Source: Diacronema lutheri (Eukaryota; Haptophyta; Pavlovophyceae; Pavlovales; Pavlovaceae). From it: 64,000 nt of DNA. Below are positions 49,019 to 58,357 of the stretch, piece by piece; the first letter of the stretch is position 1; the number at the start of each line of letters is the position of its first letter. A program made the position numbers and the translations under genes. The notes under the pieces were generated by a model. The model saw only the letters and a program-made list of their open reading frames with translations. It searched no databases and was not told the origin of the DNA. The stretch is taken from contig JAGTXO010000007.1 of assembly GCA_019448385.1 (NCBI GenBank), positions 1,178,001 through 1,242,000 on the forward strand. The letters run 5' to 3'.

Positions 49019-49086
49019 TTCATTGATGACATCATCAGAGCTGTGAAAAAAATGGGGGAAAAAAAAACCGGCCCCAAAAGGGGGGG
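49019..49086. terminator. Convergent 3' spacer with A-rich and hairpin-forming sequence
   Basis: 68 bp between converging stop codons, containing TGATGACATCA (imperfect dyad), A7 and A9 runs and CCCCAAAAGGGG, which can fold into a hairpin. Probably the shared polyadenylation region. Confidence 0.4.
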
Positions 49087-51486
49087 CTACCGCGGCGGGA
49101 GGGCAAAGTAGCCCGCGATCCCGGGGCCATTGCCACCACCGCCTCCGGCTGAGGAGCGGCCCATGGCGGCGCCGGCCGGCGCGCGCGCCCGTCCCTTCGA
49201 TACGCCGCCCTGGGCGCCGGCAGGGCGCTTGACCGCCGTGCCGGCCGCGCGCTCGTCGAGCTCCGCGAGCAGCTGGCGGCGCACGTGCTCGGGCAGCTCG
49301 GAGAGTGTGCTCGCGTCGAGGTCGTGCACGCTCAGCCGGACGTACCTGCTCGGCCGAGGGAGCGGCCGTTCGGCCGGCGCGTGAGGAGGCAGGTCGGCAC
49401 GCGGCGGCATGGCGGGAGACAGCGCTCGCAGAGCTGCGCACGGCGAGGGCGCGGCCGGGCGCACGCCCGGGGTGCGCCCACTCATCGCCGCGGAGGCGGT
49501 CGCGCCATCGCAGTTCGCGCACGCGGCCGTCGTGGCCGCTGCCGCGCGCTGGGCGGGCGCGGCCGGCAGCGGGGTCGCCGTGGCGTCCGCGGCGAGGTCG
49601 AGATCGACCACCGCATCAACTGGCGGCCGGGGGGCCGTAGGCGAGTGGCGTGCGCAGGGCCAGCTCGGCGCGTCGTAGGGAGACGCGGGCGCCAAGTCGA
49701 CGCGCGGCGCGCGCGCGGGCGACGCGGGCGCGGCTTGGCGCACGGCGTCCGGCGCTCGTGGCGGCGCGGCGTGCGGAGAATACGCCGACGCGTCGGCGAG
49801 CGTCGGCGCGGCGAGCGCGCGGACGGGCGCCGCGCCACAGCTCCTCCGCATCATCTGGTCGATGCGCGCCGTCCCAGCCGGCGGCGCGTGCAGGCCGCTC
49901 GCCGAGACGGAGAGCACCGCCACGCGCAGCGGCGCGCCGTCCGCCGTCGTCTCCTTGTCGATGAGCGCGTGCGTCGCGTCCACGAGGCGCTCGGCGGAGT
50001 AGGGCAGCGGCATTCGCACCGAGCGCGTCCGCCCGTGCGCGTACACGGCCGCGGCCGCATCGCCCGCCCAATGCACGCTCAGCTTGGCGGCGACGCGACC
50101 ATGCTCGGCTTCGTCCTGGCGCAGGATGGCGACGAGCTGCGTGCACAGCTGGGAGAGCCAGTGGCGGAGCGCGGCGCGGTCGCAGAGGACGCCCGTCTTC
50201 GAGCGCAGAAAGTTCTTGCCCACGCCGTGCGACTGCTGCAGCGGCTCGTCCTTGACGGGCTCGAGGTCGAGGCCGCGTGCGATGCGATACAGCCACGCGC
50301 CCGACCCTTTGGACGCGCGGTTCGTCGACTTGCTGCCGAAGCGCGAGATGAGCGTGGCGAGCGGGATGGCGGCGAGATCGCCGACGGTGCTCACGCCCAG
50401 CTCCACCTTGAGCCGGCAGCCGAGCACGTCGCCCCCGAGCCCCTTGATCCGCTCGATGGGGAGGGCACGCAACGCATGGCTCATCGCAGCGGAGGGGAGG
50501 AGCGTCTGCATGCTCGGCTTGTGCATCGAGCTGCCCAGCTTGGCGAGGGTCATCGAGTGCGCGATGCCCGCCGAACACGAGTACCCGAGCTCGGTCGCCA
50601 CCGCCGCGCGCATCTGCGACACGAGCCGCGCGCCGCACGCGAGCAGCAGTTCTGCCCGCGCCCACTCGCCCGCCGGCCGCCGCCACCAGCGCGCCACCGC
50701 GCCGACGCCGCCGCCGGCCTCGGCGCGCGCCTGCAGCTCGCGGCTCTCGTGCTGCTGCCGCACCGCCCTGTCGAGCAGCGCCTGCATGTGCGCGCCGCGC
50801 GAGCCGCCGTCCGTGCCGGCCGCGCCGGCTGCGCCCGCCGCCTCGGCCACGTCGGGCTGCGCGCGCCCCTTCGCGTGGCCGTTGCGCACTTCGGCGCGGC
50901 TAAGCGTCTCGCAGCCATCAGGCTGGTCGACGCCCACGACCCACGTCCAATGCGCGCTGCCCGGGTCGAACGCATCGCCTGGCGGGAGCAGCGCCTCGTC
51001 GCCGCGGGACACGCGCCGCGCGAGCGCGGCCGCGCTCGCCGAGATGTCGACGTACGCCTCGTCGATCGACGCGCGGAAGACGCTCTCGCCGAAGCGAGCG
51101 AGCACGTCGATGACGGTGCGCCCGGCCTCCTTGTAGATCGCCAGGTCCGCCTTCGAGTACGCGACAGGCACCTGCACGCACACGAGCTCGGGGCACTGCC
51201 GGCGCGCCTCCTTGCCGCGCATGATGCGCGTCACGCCCTTGGCGCGCGCCTCGTACGAGACGGCGATGATCGAGCCGTCGCTCTCGTTGAAAATGCGCTC
51301 CTCCTCTGCGCGCACCGTGCGCGGGTCGCGCGGGTTGTACTGCAGCACGGCCATCGGCACGCCGCGCAGCCGCGGGTTGCGCTGCCGCTCAACCTCGCAG
51401 TAGAAGCAGTCCATGTCCACGTGCGCGATGCACCGCTCCTCCTGCTGGCGCAAGAGGTCCTCAAAGCCCGCGTCCGTGCCGAGCAT
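49087..51486 (-). CDS. POLH: DNA polymerase eta (Y-family translesion polymerase)
   Basis: A 799-residue intronless protein. Catalytic motifs HVDMDCFYCEVE and FRASIDEAYVDIS supply the metal-binding acidic residues. VAYSKADLAIYKEA, GYSCSAGIAHSMTLAKLGSS, KPSMQTLLP and IKGLGGDVLG (helix-hairpin-helix) match the palm/thumb of eta/kappa enzymes. QQSHGVGKNFLRSK opens the little-finger domain, as in POLH. A low-complexity insertion (about residues 180-265) sits in the palm, where homologues vary. The C-terminus holds LDASTLSELPEHVRRQLLAE, a UBM-like ubiquitin-binding helix, and ends GIAGYFALPPR, which could serve as a degenerate PIP box. No zinc-finger UBZ is seen. Role: bypass of UV photoproducts at stalled forks. 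Head-to-head with the RRM-RsmH gene. Confidence 0.88.
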   Translation of the reverse strand: MLGTDAGFEDLLRQQEERCIAHVDMDCFYCEVERQRNPRLRGVPMAVLQYNPRDPRTVRAEEERIFNESDGSIIAVSYEARAKGVTRIMRGKEARRQCPELVCVQVPVAYSKADLAIYKEAGRTVIDVLARFGESVFRASIDEAYVDISASAAALARRVSRGDEALLPPGDAFDPGSAHWTWVVGVDQPDGCETLSRAEVRNGHAKGRAQPDVAEAAGAAGAAGTDGGSRGAHMQALLDRAVRQQHESRELQARAEAGGGVGAVARWWRRPAGEWARAELLLACGARLVSQMRAAVATELGYSCSAGIAHSMTLAKLGSSMHKPSMQTLLPSAAMSHALRALPIERIKGLGGDVLGCRLKVELGVSTVGDLAAIPLATLISRFGSKSTNRASKGSGAWLYRIARGLDLEPVKDEPLQQSHGVGKNFLRSKTGVLCDRAALRHWLSQLCTQLVAILRQDEAEHGRVAAKLSVHWAGDAAAAVYAHGRTRSVRMPLPYSAERLVDATHALIDKETTADGAPLRVAVLSVSASGLHAPPAGTARIDQMMRRSCGAAPVRALAAPTLADASAYSPHAAPPRAPDAVRQAAPASPARAPRVDLAPASPYDAPSWPCARHSPTAPRPPVDAVVDLDLAADATATPLPAAPAQRAAAATTAACANCDGATASAAMSGRTPGVRPAAPSPCAALRALSPAMPPRADLPPHAPAERPLPRPSRYVRLSVHDLDASTLSELPEHVRRQLLAELDERAAGTAVKRPAGAQGGVSKGRARAPAGAAMGRSSAGGGGGNGPGIAGYFALPPR

Positions 51487-51624
51487 CGCGTGTCGCGGCC
51501 CGCACGGCCGCGTGCGCGCCGACGGACGCGCGTGCTCCGCCCGTCGCGCAGTCGCCGGTGAAAATGGCGGTTGGCCCAAAATAGTAAATGGGACAACAAC
51601 TTTTTTGCTGGCACGTGGGAAACG
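51487..51624. promoter_or_regulatory. Bidirectional promoter, POLH / RRM-RsmH
   Basis: 138 bp. GCCCAAAATAG at 51,574-51,584 is identical to an 11-mer upstream of the giant receptor gene; in POLH orientation it reads CTATTTTGGGC, 88-98 bp before the ATG. An adjacent A/T-rich stretch (51,577-51,606) lies just upstream of the RRM-RsmH start. Confidence 0.4.
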
Positions 51625-53607
51625 ATGGCGGAGAAGCGGACGAAGAAGGAGAAGAAGAGCAAGGAGCGTAAGGAGGAGGAGGGCAAGGCGAAGAGGGAGA
51701 AGCCGATGGAGCACGAGGCCGATCTCAGCGCGAAGCGCCCGAAGGGTTGCACGGGCGACGCCGATGCGAGCGCGCCCACTCCCACGGCGGAGCGCTCGGG
51801 CGCCGCACCCGCGGACGATGGTGTGCCAGAGCACTGGCGGCTCCGCCTGCGCGGCCTGCCGTTCAACGCGACGGAAGAGCTCGTGCGCGATTTTATCAAG
51901 GACAAAGTGGACGCGCACGAGGCGATGATCTCGCTCGCCAAGAAGAACACCAAGCTCTCGCGCCTCAAGCCCGGAGACCTGCGGCCGGGGGAGGCGGGCG
52001 TGGCGCTCTACTGCTCGCGCGCGCAGGCGGAGCGCGCGCTCGCGCTGCACAAGACGGAGCTGCACGGCCGGTGGGTTGATGTGGAGCTGAGCGCCGCGGA
52101 GGGATCCGCGCGCGCGCCCGAGGCGCGTGCCGAGCCCGCGCGAGAGCCCGCGGCGGCGGAGCGCGCTGCGGCCGGCCCGCCGCCGAACACGTTTGGCGGC
52201 GGCGGGCGCGGCTTCGGTGGCGGCGGGCGTGGCCCGCCGCCCAACGGGTTTGGCCGCGGCGCTGGCCGTGGGCCTGGCGGGCGCGGCGCGGGCGGAGGCC
52301 CACCCGCGCCGGGCGCCACCGAGCACCTCGAGATCTTCATCAAGTATCTGCCATCGTGGACGGGCGAGTCGGACGTGCGCGAGCTGTTCGCCCACTGCGG
52401 CCCGATGGAGGAGCCGGTGCTGATGCGCGACACGTCGAGCGGCATGTGCAAGGGCGTCGGTTGGATCACCTTCAAGACCGCCGATGCGTTCGCCAAGGGC
52501 CTCGCGATGAACGGCGCGCCGATGGGCGGCCGGCACATCGCCGTGTCGGTCGCGACCGTGCGCGCGGGCGCCCCAAAGGGGACGGCGCAGGCGCCGGGCA
52601 CGCACACGCCCGCGCTGATTGACGAGGTGGTGCAGTCGCTCGTCGTCGACCGCGACGGCGTGTACGTTGACGCGACCTTTGGCCGTGGTGGGCACTCGCG
52701 TGGGTTGCTCGCCGCCCTCTCGCCGAGCGGCCGGCTGCACGCGTTTGACCTCGATCCGGCCGCGGTCGCCGCCGGCCGCGAGCTCGAGCGCGCGGACCGC
52801 CGTTTCAAGATGCACCACGCACCCTTCGGCTCGATGGCCGAGGCGCTGCGCGGCGAGGAGCGGCCAATCGCCGGCGTGCTTATGGACCTGGGCATCTCCT
52901 CGCCGCAGCTCGATGAGGCGGCGCGCGGTTTTAAACCCGAGCAGGACGGTCCGCTCGACCTGCGCTTCGACCTGACCAAGGGCGTGCCCGCGTGGCAGTT
53001 CTTGCAGAGCGTGGCGCGCGACGAGCTCGTGCGCATCCTGCGCGCGTACGGCGAGGAGGACAAGGCCGCCGCGCGGCGTATCGCCGACGCCATCATCCTC
53101 GCGCGCGAGGCGGGCACGCTGCCGCGTAGGACGCGCGAGCTGGCCGAGCTGATCGTGCGCGTCAAGGGGCGCGAGTACCAGCCGATGCACCCGGCCAAGC
53201 CCGCCTTCCAGGCGCTGCGCATTCATTTGAACGACGAGTTTGACGAGCTGCGCCGCGGGATGCGCGCGTGCCTCGAGCTGCTGCGCGACGGCGGGCGCGT
53301 GGGGATCATCACGTGGAAGCACAGCGAGTGCGCGATCGTCGTCGACTTTCTGCGCGCGCACGAGCTCGCGCGCGCCGAGCTGCCGCTGCTGCAGTGGTGC
53401 AGGGCGCAGCAGCCCAATGCCGTGCGCGCGCTCTCCGCCGAGCCGTGCTTTGAGATGGACGAGCCACGCAGGCCGGGCGAGGCCGAATTGCGCTTCAACT
53501 CGCGCAGCCGTTCGGCGGTGCTCCATCTGCTGCGCAAGCAGTGCGGCCTGCGCGTGCCGCAGCTCGAGGACGTCGCCTACGCTGCGCTCGACTGGGAGGC
53601 CATCTGA
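51625..53607 (+). CDS. Fusion of two RRM domains with RsmH/MraW-type rRNA m4C methyltransferase
   Basis: A 660-residue intronless protein. The N-terminus is Lys/Glu-rich (MAEKRTKKEKKSKERKEEEG) and looks nuclear/nucleolar, not like a transit peptide. RRM1 spans about residues 72-156 (WRLRLRGLPFNATEELVRDF ... VALYCSRAQAERALALHK). A Gly-rich RGG-like linker follows (FGGGGRGFGGGGRG). RRM2 spans about 232-310 (LEIFIKYLPSWTGESDVREL; CKGVGWITFKTADAF). The C-terminal half is a full RsmH: HTPALIDEVVQSL, VDATFGRGGHSRGLLAALSP (SAM loop), FDLDPAA, VLMDLGISSPQLDEAARGF, DGPLDLRFD, HPAKPAFQALRIHLNDE, GGRVGIITWKHSE. Bacterial RsmH makes m4Cm1402 in 16S rRNA; METTL15 is its mitochondrial relative. Here RRMs may supply RNA targeting. 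The continuous ORF with uniform composition argues against two separate genes. Confidence 0.88.
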   Translation: MAEKRTKKEKKSKERKEEEGKAKREKPMEHEADLSAKRPKGCTGDADASAPTPTAERSGAAPADDGVPEHWRLRLRGLPFNATEELVRDFIKDKVDAHEAMISLAKKNTKLSRLKPGDLRPGEAGVALYCSRAQAERALALHKTELHGRWVDVELSAAEGSARAPEARAEPAREPAAAERAAAGPPPNTFGGGGRGFGGGGRGPPPNGFGRGAGRGPGGRGAGGGPPAPGATEHLEIFIKYLPSWTGESDVRELFAHCGPMEEPVLMRDTSSGMCKGVGWITFKTADAFAKGLAMNGAPMGGRHIAVSVATVRAGAPKGTAQAPGTHTPALIDEVVQSLVVDRDGVYVDATFGRGGHSRGLLAALSPSGRLHAFDLDPAAVAAGRELERADRRFKMHHAPFGSMAEALRGEERPIAGVLMDLGISSPQLDEAARGFKPEQDGPLDLRFDLTKGVPAWQFLQSVARDELVRILRAYGEEDKAAARRIADAIILAREAGTLPRRTRELAELIVRVKGREYQPMHPAKPAFQALRIHLNDEFDELRRGMRACLELLRDGGRVGIITWKHSECAIVVDFLRAHELARAELPLLQWCRAQQPNAVRALSAEPCFEMDEPRRPGEAELRFNSRSRSAVLHLLRKQCGLRVPQLEDVAYAALDWEAI

Positions 53608-53673
53608 CGAAACTGCGGGCTCGCGTTTTGAAAGGGGGCGCCGGTTGCAGCGCGTCTCGCCACTCGTCATTTG

Positions 53674-56600
53674 TCATTCGTCATGCGCTGGCGAGAAGAC
53701 GACGACTGAGTCTGACTGCATCAGGTGCAGCGGCGCGCGCTTGTCCTTTGGGTTGAGGACGGGCGGCTCGCGGCTGCGCTTGATGCCGACGAGGATGTCG
53801 CCTCGCCCGCGCATGAATGCCGAGAGATCCCAAAAGCTGAGCGAGGCCGACAGAGGCCGGAGCTCCGCCTCAAACTCGACAAAAGGCCGCACAAGCATCT
53901 CCGAGCCGCCGGGCTGAAGCATCTGCAGGAGCACGTGCTTGATCGCGCGCTCCTCCGCCACCATCGCGAGCACCTTGCTCAAGATCGCGTTTGAGAGCAA
54001 AAAGTCGAAGCGGCTGACGATGGACGCGTCCTGCTCAGGCGCGCGCCGTCCGGGCGCGCGCCGTTCGCGCGCGCGTGCCGACGGCGTCGGCGCGAGGCGC
54101 GCGCGCGCCCGCCGCCACCGCGCGCGCGGCGCGGTCCGAGCGCAGCGGTGGCGGCGGGCGCGCGCGCGCCTGGCCGAGGATGTCGCGCGTGCGAAAGTCG
54201 AGCACCTCGCACAGGATCTGCTGCTCCGCCTGCGACGCCTTTGGTGCAAACCGCGCGCCAAGCGCAGCCACTTCGGCGAGATTGGACGCCGAGCGGCGGT
54301 GGCGCGCGCCGGTGCGCAGCTGCGCGAGGTGCGCAGCTCGCGCAACCGGCCCGTCGGCGCGCGCCTGCGTGGCCACGTCCCAGCAGAGGAGGAGCGTCGC
54401 TAGGCACCGCGAGTCAGACTGCAGCGCCTCACCCGACGTCGCGCCCTCGTCCGCGAGGATCAGGATGGTGTCCATGCTCTCAACGGGGAGACGGAGCAAG
54501 TGGCGCCGGTGCATGCAGCTCCCCACGTGGTGCGCGACCGTCAGCCGCCCGAGCTGCTGCTGCCCGTCGACGAGCGGCGGCGCGTCGAGGTCAGTGCACG
54601 CTTGCTCGCGCACATCGTACGGCACCTCGCCAAAGACGTGCGCCTGCGAGCGCGCGGTGCGCGCGGCGAGGCGGGCGGGGCGGTCGGTGCGCGTAGGAAC
54701 GGCGTAGGAACGGTCGGTGCGCCCCAGTCCCGCTGCGCGTGCGCTGCGCCGCGGCGGGCCAGCGCGCGCCGCGCGCGAGGCCACGGCGTGCGCGCACGAC
54801 GGAGCCAGCCGCGACGATCTCGGCGAGGTTCTGCAGCATCGCGGGCAGGTCGCGCCGCCAGCCGACGATGAGGAGCTGCTGCGGCTGCTGCGGCGCCGCC
54901 TTGCGCGGCTGCGGCACGTGCGCGGGCAACGCCTCGGCAAGCGCGCCGCTCGGCAGCTCGTACGAGTTGTCGTCCTCGGCGATGACGAGCAGCTCGTCGC
55001 CGGGCTGCAACACGTAGTCGTCGGGCGGGTTGAGCACCAGCTGCGATGGCTCGGCGAGCGCGGCCGCCGCGCGCGCGCGCGCGTCGGTGTTGCTGCGCTG
55101 GCCGGCCGCGTCGGCGTGCTGCTCGTCGCTGCCGCGCTGATCGGCGACGGCGGGCGGCGGCGCTGCGCGCTTCACGCCGACGGGCACCGCGTCCGGGAAG
55201 GCGCGCAGCGCGTGCCCAAACGTTTTGCCATCGAGCTGCGGCCACGCTTTGAAATAGAGCTCGTCGCCCGAGAAGCCGAGCAGCGCCTCGTAACACGCGG
55301 AGAGGCCCGGGTTCTGCGCGCACACGACGAGCAGCCGGCCGACGAGCACGTCGACGACAACGGGCTCGACGAGGTTGCCGCCGATCAGCTGCAGTGCCGG
55401 CTCCGTGTCGATCATGTTCACCTCCGCGACGACGTGCCCCCTCGGCGGGTCAGCGAGCGTGCGCAGCGCAAGGACGGTGCGCAGCGTGTGCGCATCTGCC
55501 GCGTTCGCACCGATCGTCGGGTCGGAGAGGACAACGATCGCCTTGGCCGCGTGCGCGCGCACGGCGTGCAGCGTCGGCAGCAGGTGCGGGCTGCCGTGCC
55601 GGAAGAGGACGCGAGTGCCCCGCAGCCCATCGTCGCCGCGTCGTTGCGCAAAGGCCGCCTCCTCCTCCATCTGTCGCTTGGTGCGGCTCTCGGCGACGAC
55701 GACGATCACGCCGCCGCCCGCCGACGCGTTCGCCTCGCACAGCTCGATGATCAGCGGCACGGCGCGCGCCGACCAGCCGAAGATGCACACGTGCCCGCTC
55801 TCGGGCACGCGCAGCGAGCCCGCGCTGAGCGAGGCCACCTTCTCGTGCACGGCCTCGACGATGAGCGCGACGACGGTCGCGCCGAGCAGGATGCCAAGGG
55901 CGGAGACGAGCGCGCCCACCAGCCGCGCCCACGCGCTCGCGTCGTGCAGCTCGTCCGCGTGCGCGCCCGTGTCCGCCATGAAGGTCCAAGCGAGCCAGAG
56001 CGCCGCGGGCAATGCGGTGGGCAGCGGGATGGGCGGCGAGCCAGCCTCTCCGGATATGACGAGCGGGAGGAGAAGGAGCGTGCCCAGCGCGAGGCCCACG
56101 CCGATCATCGCGACGAGCATCACGTACCTTCGCCGCGCGCGCGGGTGAGCACAGCGGCAGGCGAGGCGAGGTATGTGAGGAAAAGGGGGGGGAGGGGAAG
56201 GGGGGGGGGGGGGGGGGCACACGCTCTGAGGCGAGCGCGCCACCGTAAGCACGGCGCGTCGCGCACTTTGACTGCTCGCGCGAGAGGAAGAGATCGAGGC
56301 GGTACGACAAAACCTCCCACAGCGAGGGGCGGGTGGACGCCGCGCGGCTCGCCTCGCCGCGCGCGGCCGTGTCCGCGTCCTCCGCGAGCACCGAGCTGCT
56401 CCGCTGCCGCCCGTTGAGCATCTGCTGCCACGCCATGGCGGTGGGCGGGGCGCTGTGCAGCAGGGATGGCAAAGCCGGAGCTGCAAGCACGTGCGCGCCT
56501 TGCTCGGCGGCTCGCGCACGAGCGTCGGCCGCCGCGCCGGCGCGCGCGCGCGCGCCGGCGCGCGCCGGGCTGCTGCCGCGCTCCGAACGCGCGACGCGCT

Positions 56601-56925
56601 GATCAAGCGTGAGCGCGACGTCGGCGGACGGCGCTGAATCCGAGTCGTGCTCCGTCGTGCGCAGCTGGCTGCTCAGCGCGCGCGCTCGTCGCACCTTCTC
56701 CACCGCCGCGTCGGACAGGCCGCCGCTTGGCCTACGCCGCGCGCGCGCGCGCTCGCCGGCCGACGGCGAATCGGCGCGGGCGGCGAAGGGCGAGCTTGCC
56801 GCGTGTGCGCTCTCCTCCTCTTGCAGCCGCGCGTACTCGGCGCGCGCGCGCGCCAGCGCGACCGACGCGGTCACGCTGCGCACGCCCCCGCGAACCGGCG
56901 GCGACCCGCCGGCCGAGGACAACAT
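53674..56925 (-). CDS. CASTOR/POLLUX (DMI1)-family ion channel, four exons
   Basis: Exons 56925-56267, 56127-54801, 54643-54170 and 54030-53674 join to 938 residues. The N-terminal 210 residues are low complexity; the start is uncertain (a later ATG gives MAWQQMLNGRQ). After splicing, FLSREQSKYVMLVAMIGVGL forms TM1. The pore region is LWLAWTFMADTGAHADELHD, matching the ADxGxHA filter of CASTOR/POLLUX, then a TM helix ending EAVHEKVASL. RCK-like parts follow: HVCIFGWSARAVPLIIEL, VVLSDPTIGANAADAHTLRT, MIDTEPALQLIGG, ELLVIAEDDNSY, LLIVGWRRDLPAMLQNLAEI, SMDTILILADEGA, DSRCLATLLLCWDV, DFLLSNAILSKVLAMVAEER. Intron 3 is GC-AG in the best model. Known family role: nuclear-envelope or plastid cation channel in calcium signalling. 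Confidence 0.85.
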
Positions 56926-56964
56926 TTTGGGGCCGCCGGTCGCCGCCAAATCTTGGCCGCAGCA
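56926..56964. promoter_or_regulatory. 39-bp divergent promoter, CASTOR-like / cyclophilin
   Basis: Only 39 bp separates the two proposed start codons. It contains GCCGCCAAATCTTGGCC (E2F-like core TTTGGCGGC on the minus strand), also found in the 45.9-kb promoter. If the channel starts at its later ATG (about 56,440), the shared region grows to about 530 bp. Confidence 0.4.
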
Positions 56965-57983
56965 ATGGCGCCGCAGAGGCCGAACGCGTTCAGCACCGCC
57001 AAGCACAAGAGGCCGCGCGCGTGGCAGCAGGCGGAGGACGAGGCGCCCGAGGGCGAACAGCCGAGCGAGGCATTTGTCAAGCTCCAGCGCGAGCTCGAGG
57101 AGCGCGAGAAGGTCGAGCGGCGCAACGAGGAGCGCCGCGCGCGGCTGGACGAGCTCGTCGCGCGCACCGAGGGCCGCTCGGCCAAGGTGGGCACGCTGCT
57201 CTACTTGGACGTGGAGCTGCGCAAGCAGACATCCACGATGGCCAAGCTGCAGAGCTTCGTCACCACCGGCCGTCTCATCTTTGAGGTCTTTGACGACTTG
57301 CTGCCGCGCACGGCCGACGCGATGATCCGGCTCGTGCGCGCGACGGGCGCGCAGGCCGACAGCAAGGCGCCGCGCTCCTCGGCGGCGTCCTACCTGAACG
57401 CGACGTTCAGCTACGTTGTGCCCGGCTTTCTTTGCCGCGGCGGCACCGCCGTCGCGGACGAGCACGCCGCGTCGCGCACCGCGTTTGACGGCACGAGCGA
57501 GGCGATCTGGGAGGGGCTCACGCTCTCGTGCAGGGGCGTGCTCGCGCTCGCGTCGGAAAAGTCCAACGAGTTCATCATCTCATTCAAGCCGCTGGAGGAC
57601 CTCGACGGGCAGCGCATGGTCTTTGGGCGCGTCTGCCCCGCCTCGGCCGAGCTGCTCGACGAGATCGAGGCGGCGGGCGCGCCCAACGGTGAGGTGAGTA
57701 AGGCGATCGTGATCGTGGGTGGTGGCGTGATCGACCCGGAGCAGCCGATCACAAAGTACGTGCGGCCGGTCGTCAGGCCGAAGGAGGTGCGCACCACCGA
57801 GCGCCGGGCCAAGGGCTTCACCGACTGTGCGCGCCGCTCGCGCGCATGGCGCGCGCGGCGCGCAGTCGATCCTCTCACGCGCACCGTTGGTTGCGCGCCG
57901 CTCCTCTCACGCGCACCATCGGCGTGCGCGCGCCGCGCCCGCCGTGGCGTACCGCCGCAGATCGAAAGCACACGTTCACGTGA
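56965..57983 (+). CDS. Divergent cyclophilin-type PPIase, probably not catalytic
   Basis: Exons 56965-57826 and 57961-57983 (intron GTGCGC...CAG, 134 bp) give 294 residues ending KGFTDYRKHTFT. Without splicing the frame degenerates into Arg/Ala junk. A helical charged N-terminus (EAFVKLQRELEEREKVERRN) precedes the cyclophilin fold: VGTLLYLDVELRKQ, GRLIFEVFDDLLPRTADAM, ATFSYVVPGFLCRGG, CRGVLALASEKSNEFIISFK, LDGQRMVFGRVCPASAELLD. In active enzymes the core reads FHRVIPGF; here it is FSYVVPGF, so the catalytic Arg is replaced by Tyr, and the QFFI glutamine is Glu (EFII). Likely a binding or scaffold cyclophilin. The short last exon is a by-eye call. Confidence 0.75.
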
Positions 57984-58201
57984 GGCGGCGTTGCGGCCGT
58001 GCAGGCCTGTGGCGAAAATGAGAGCGTCAGACCACTCCGCTCCGCTAGCCCTACTCCGCCGTATGAGCTGCCTGGATGCGCAAGTGTCGACGACGTTGGT
58101 CTTGGCGTCCTGGGCCGAGGGCCAGGAGTCCACCGTGAGTCCCCCGGACCCCGGTCCCCTTTCATCATCAAACCCACTCTGCGTTTCGTTGGGCACGCGC
58201 G
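57984..58201. other. Spacer between cyclophilin and PEX12 region
   Basis: 218 bp, same-strand spacer; should hold the cyclophilin 3' end and PEX12 promoter. CCCCCGGACCCCGGTCCCC near 58,140 can fold. No gene was recognised. Confidence 0.4.
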
Positions 58202-58345
58202 ATGGACCCGCCCTCTGGCGGAGTCCTCCCGTTCCAGCCAGTCGACTTTGTGCTCCTCTGCCTCGCGGTCGCGACATTCGTGATCGCCTCGCGCTCCTTC
58301 GTGCGCACGCTGCAGGGCGGCGCGCAGGTGCGCAAGCTCGACTGA
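58202..58345 (+). CDS. 47-codon ORF with one membrane segment, upstream of PEX12
   Basis: The ATG frame encodes a Pro-rich start (MDPPSGGVLPFQP), a hydrophobic helix (VDFVLLCLAVATFVIA) and a basic end (GGAQVRKLD). It stops 12 bp before the PEX12 ATG. The hydrophobic/basic pattern is unlike the Arg-rich shadow frames of this region. It could be a small tail-anchored protein, an upstream ORF controlling PEX12, or chance. No family was recognised. Confidence 0.35.
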   Translation: MDPPSGGVLPFQPVDFVLLCLAVATFVIASRSFVRTLQGGAQVRKLD

Positions 58346-58357
58346 GCCCACGCCGAG

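Noticed and set aside
51625-53607. Bacterial contamination or recent transfer of rsmH
   Set aside because: The methyltransferase is continuous with eukaryotic RRM domains, shares a promoter with POLH and has the same composition as its neighbours.
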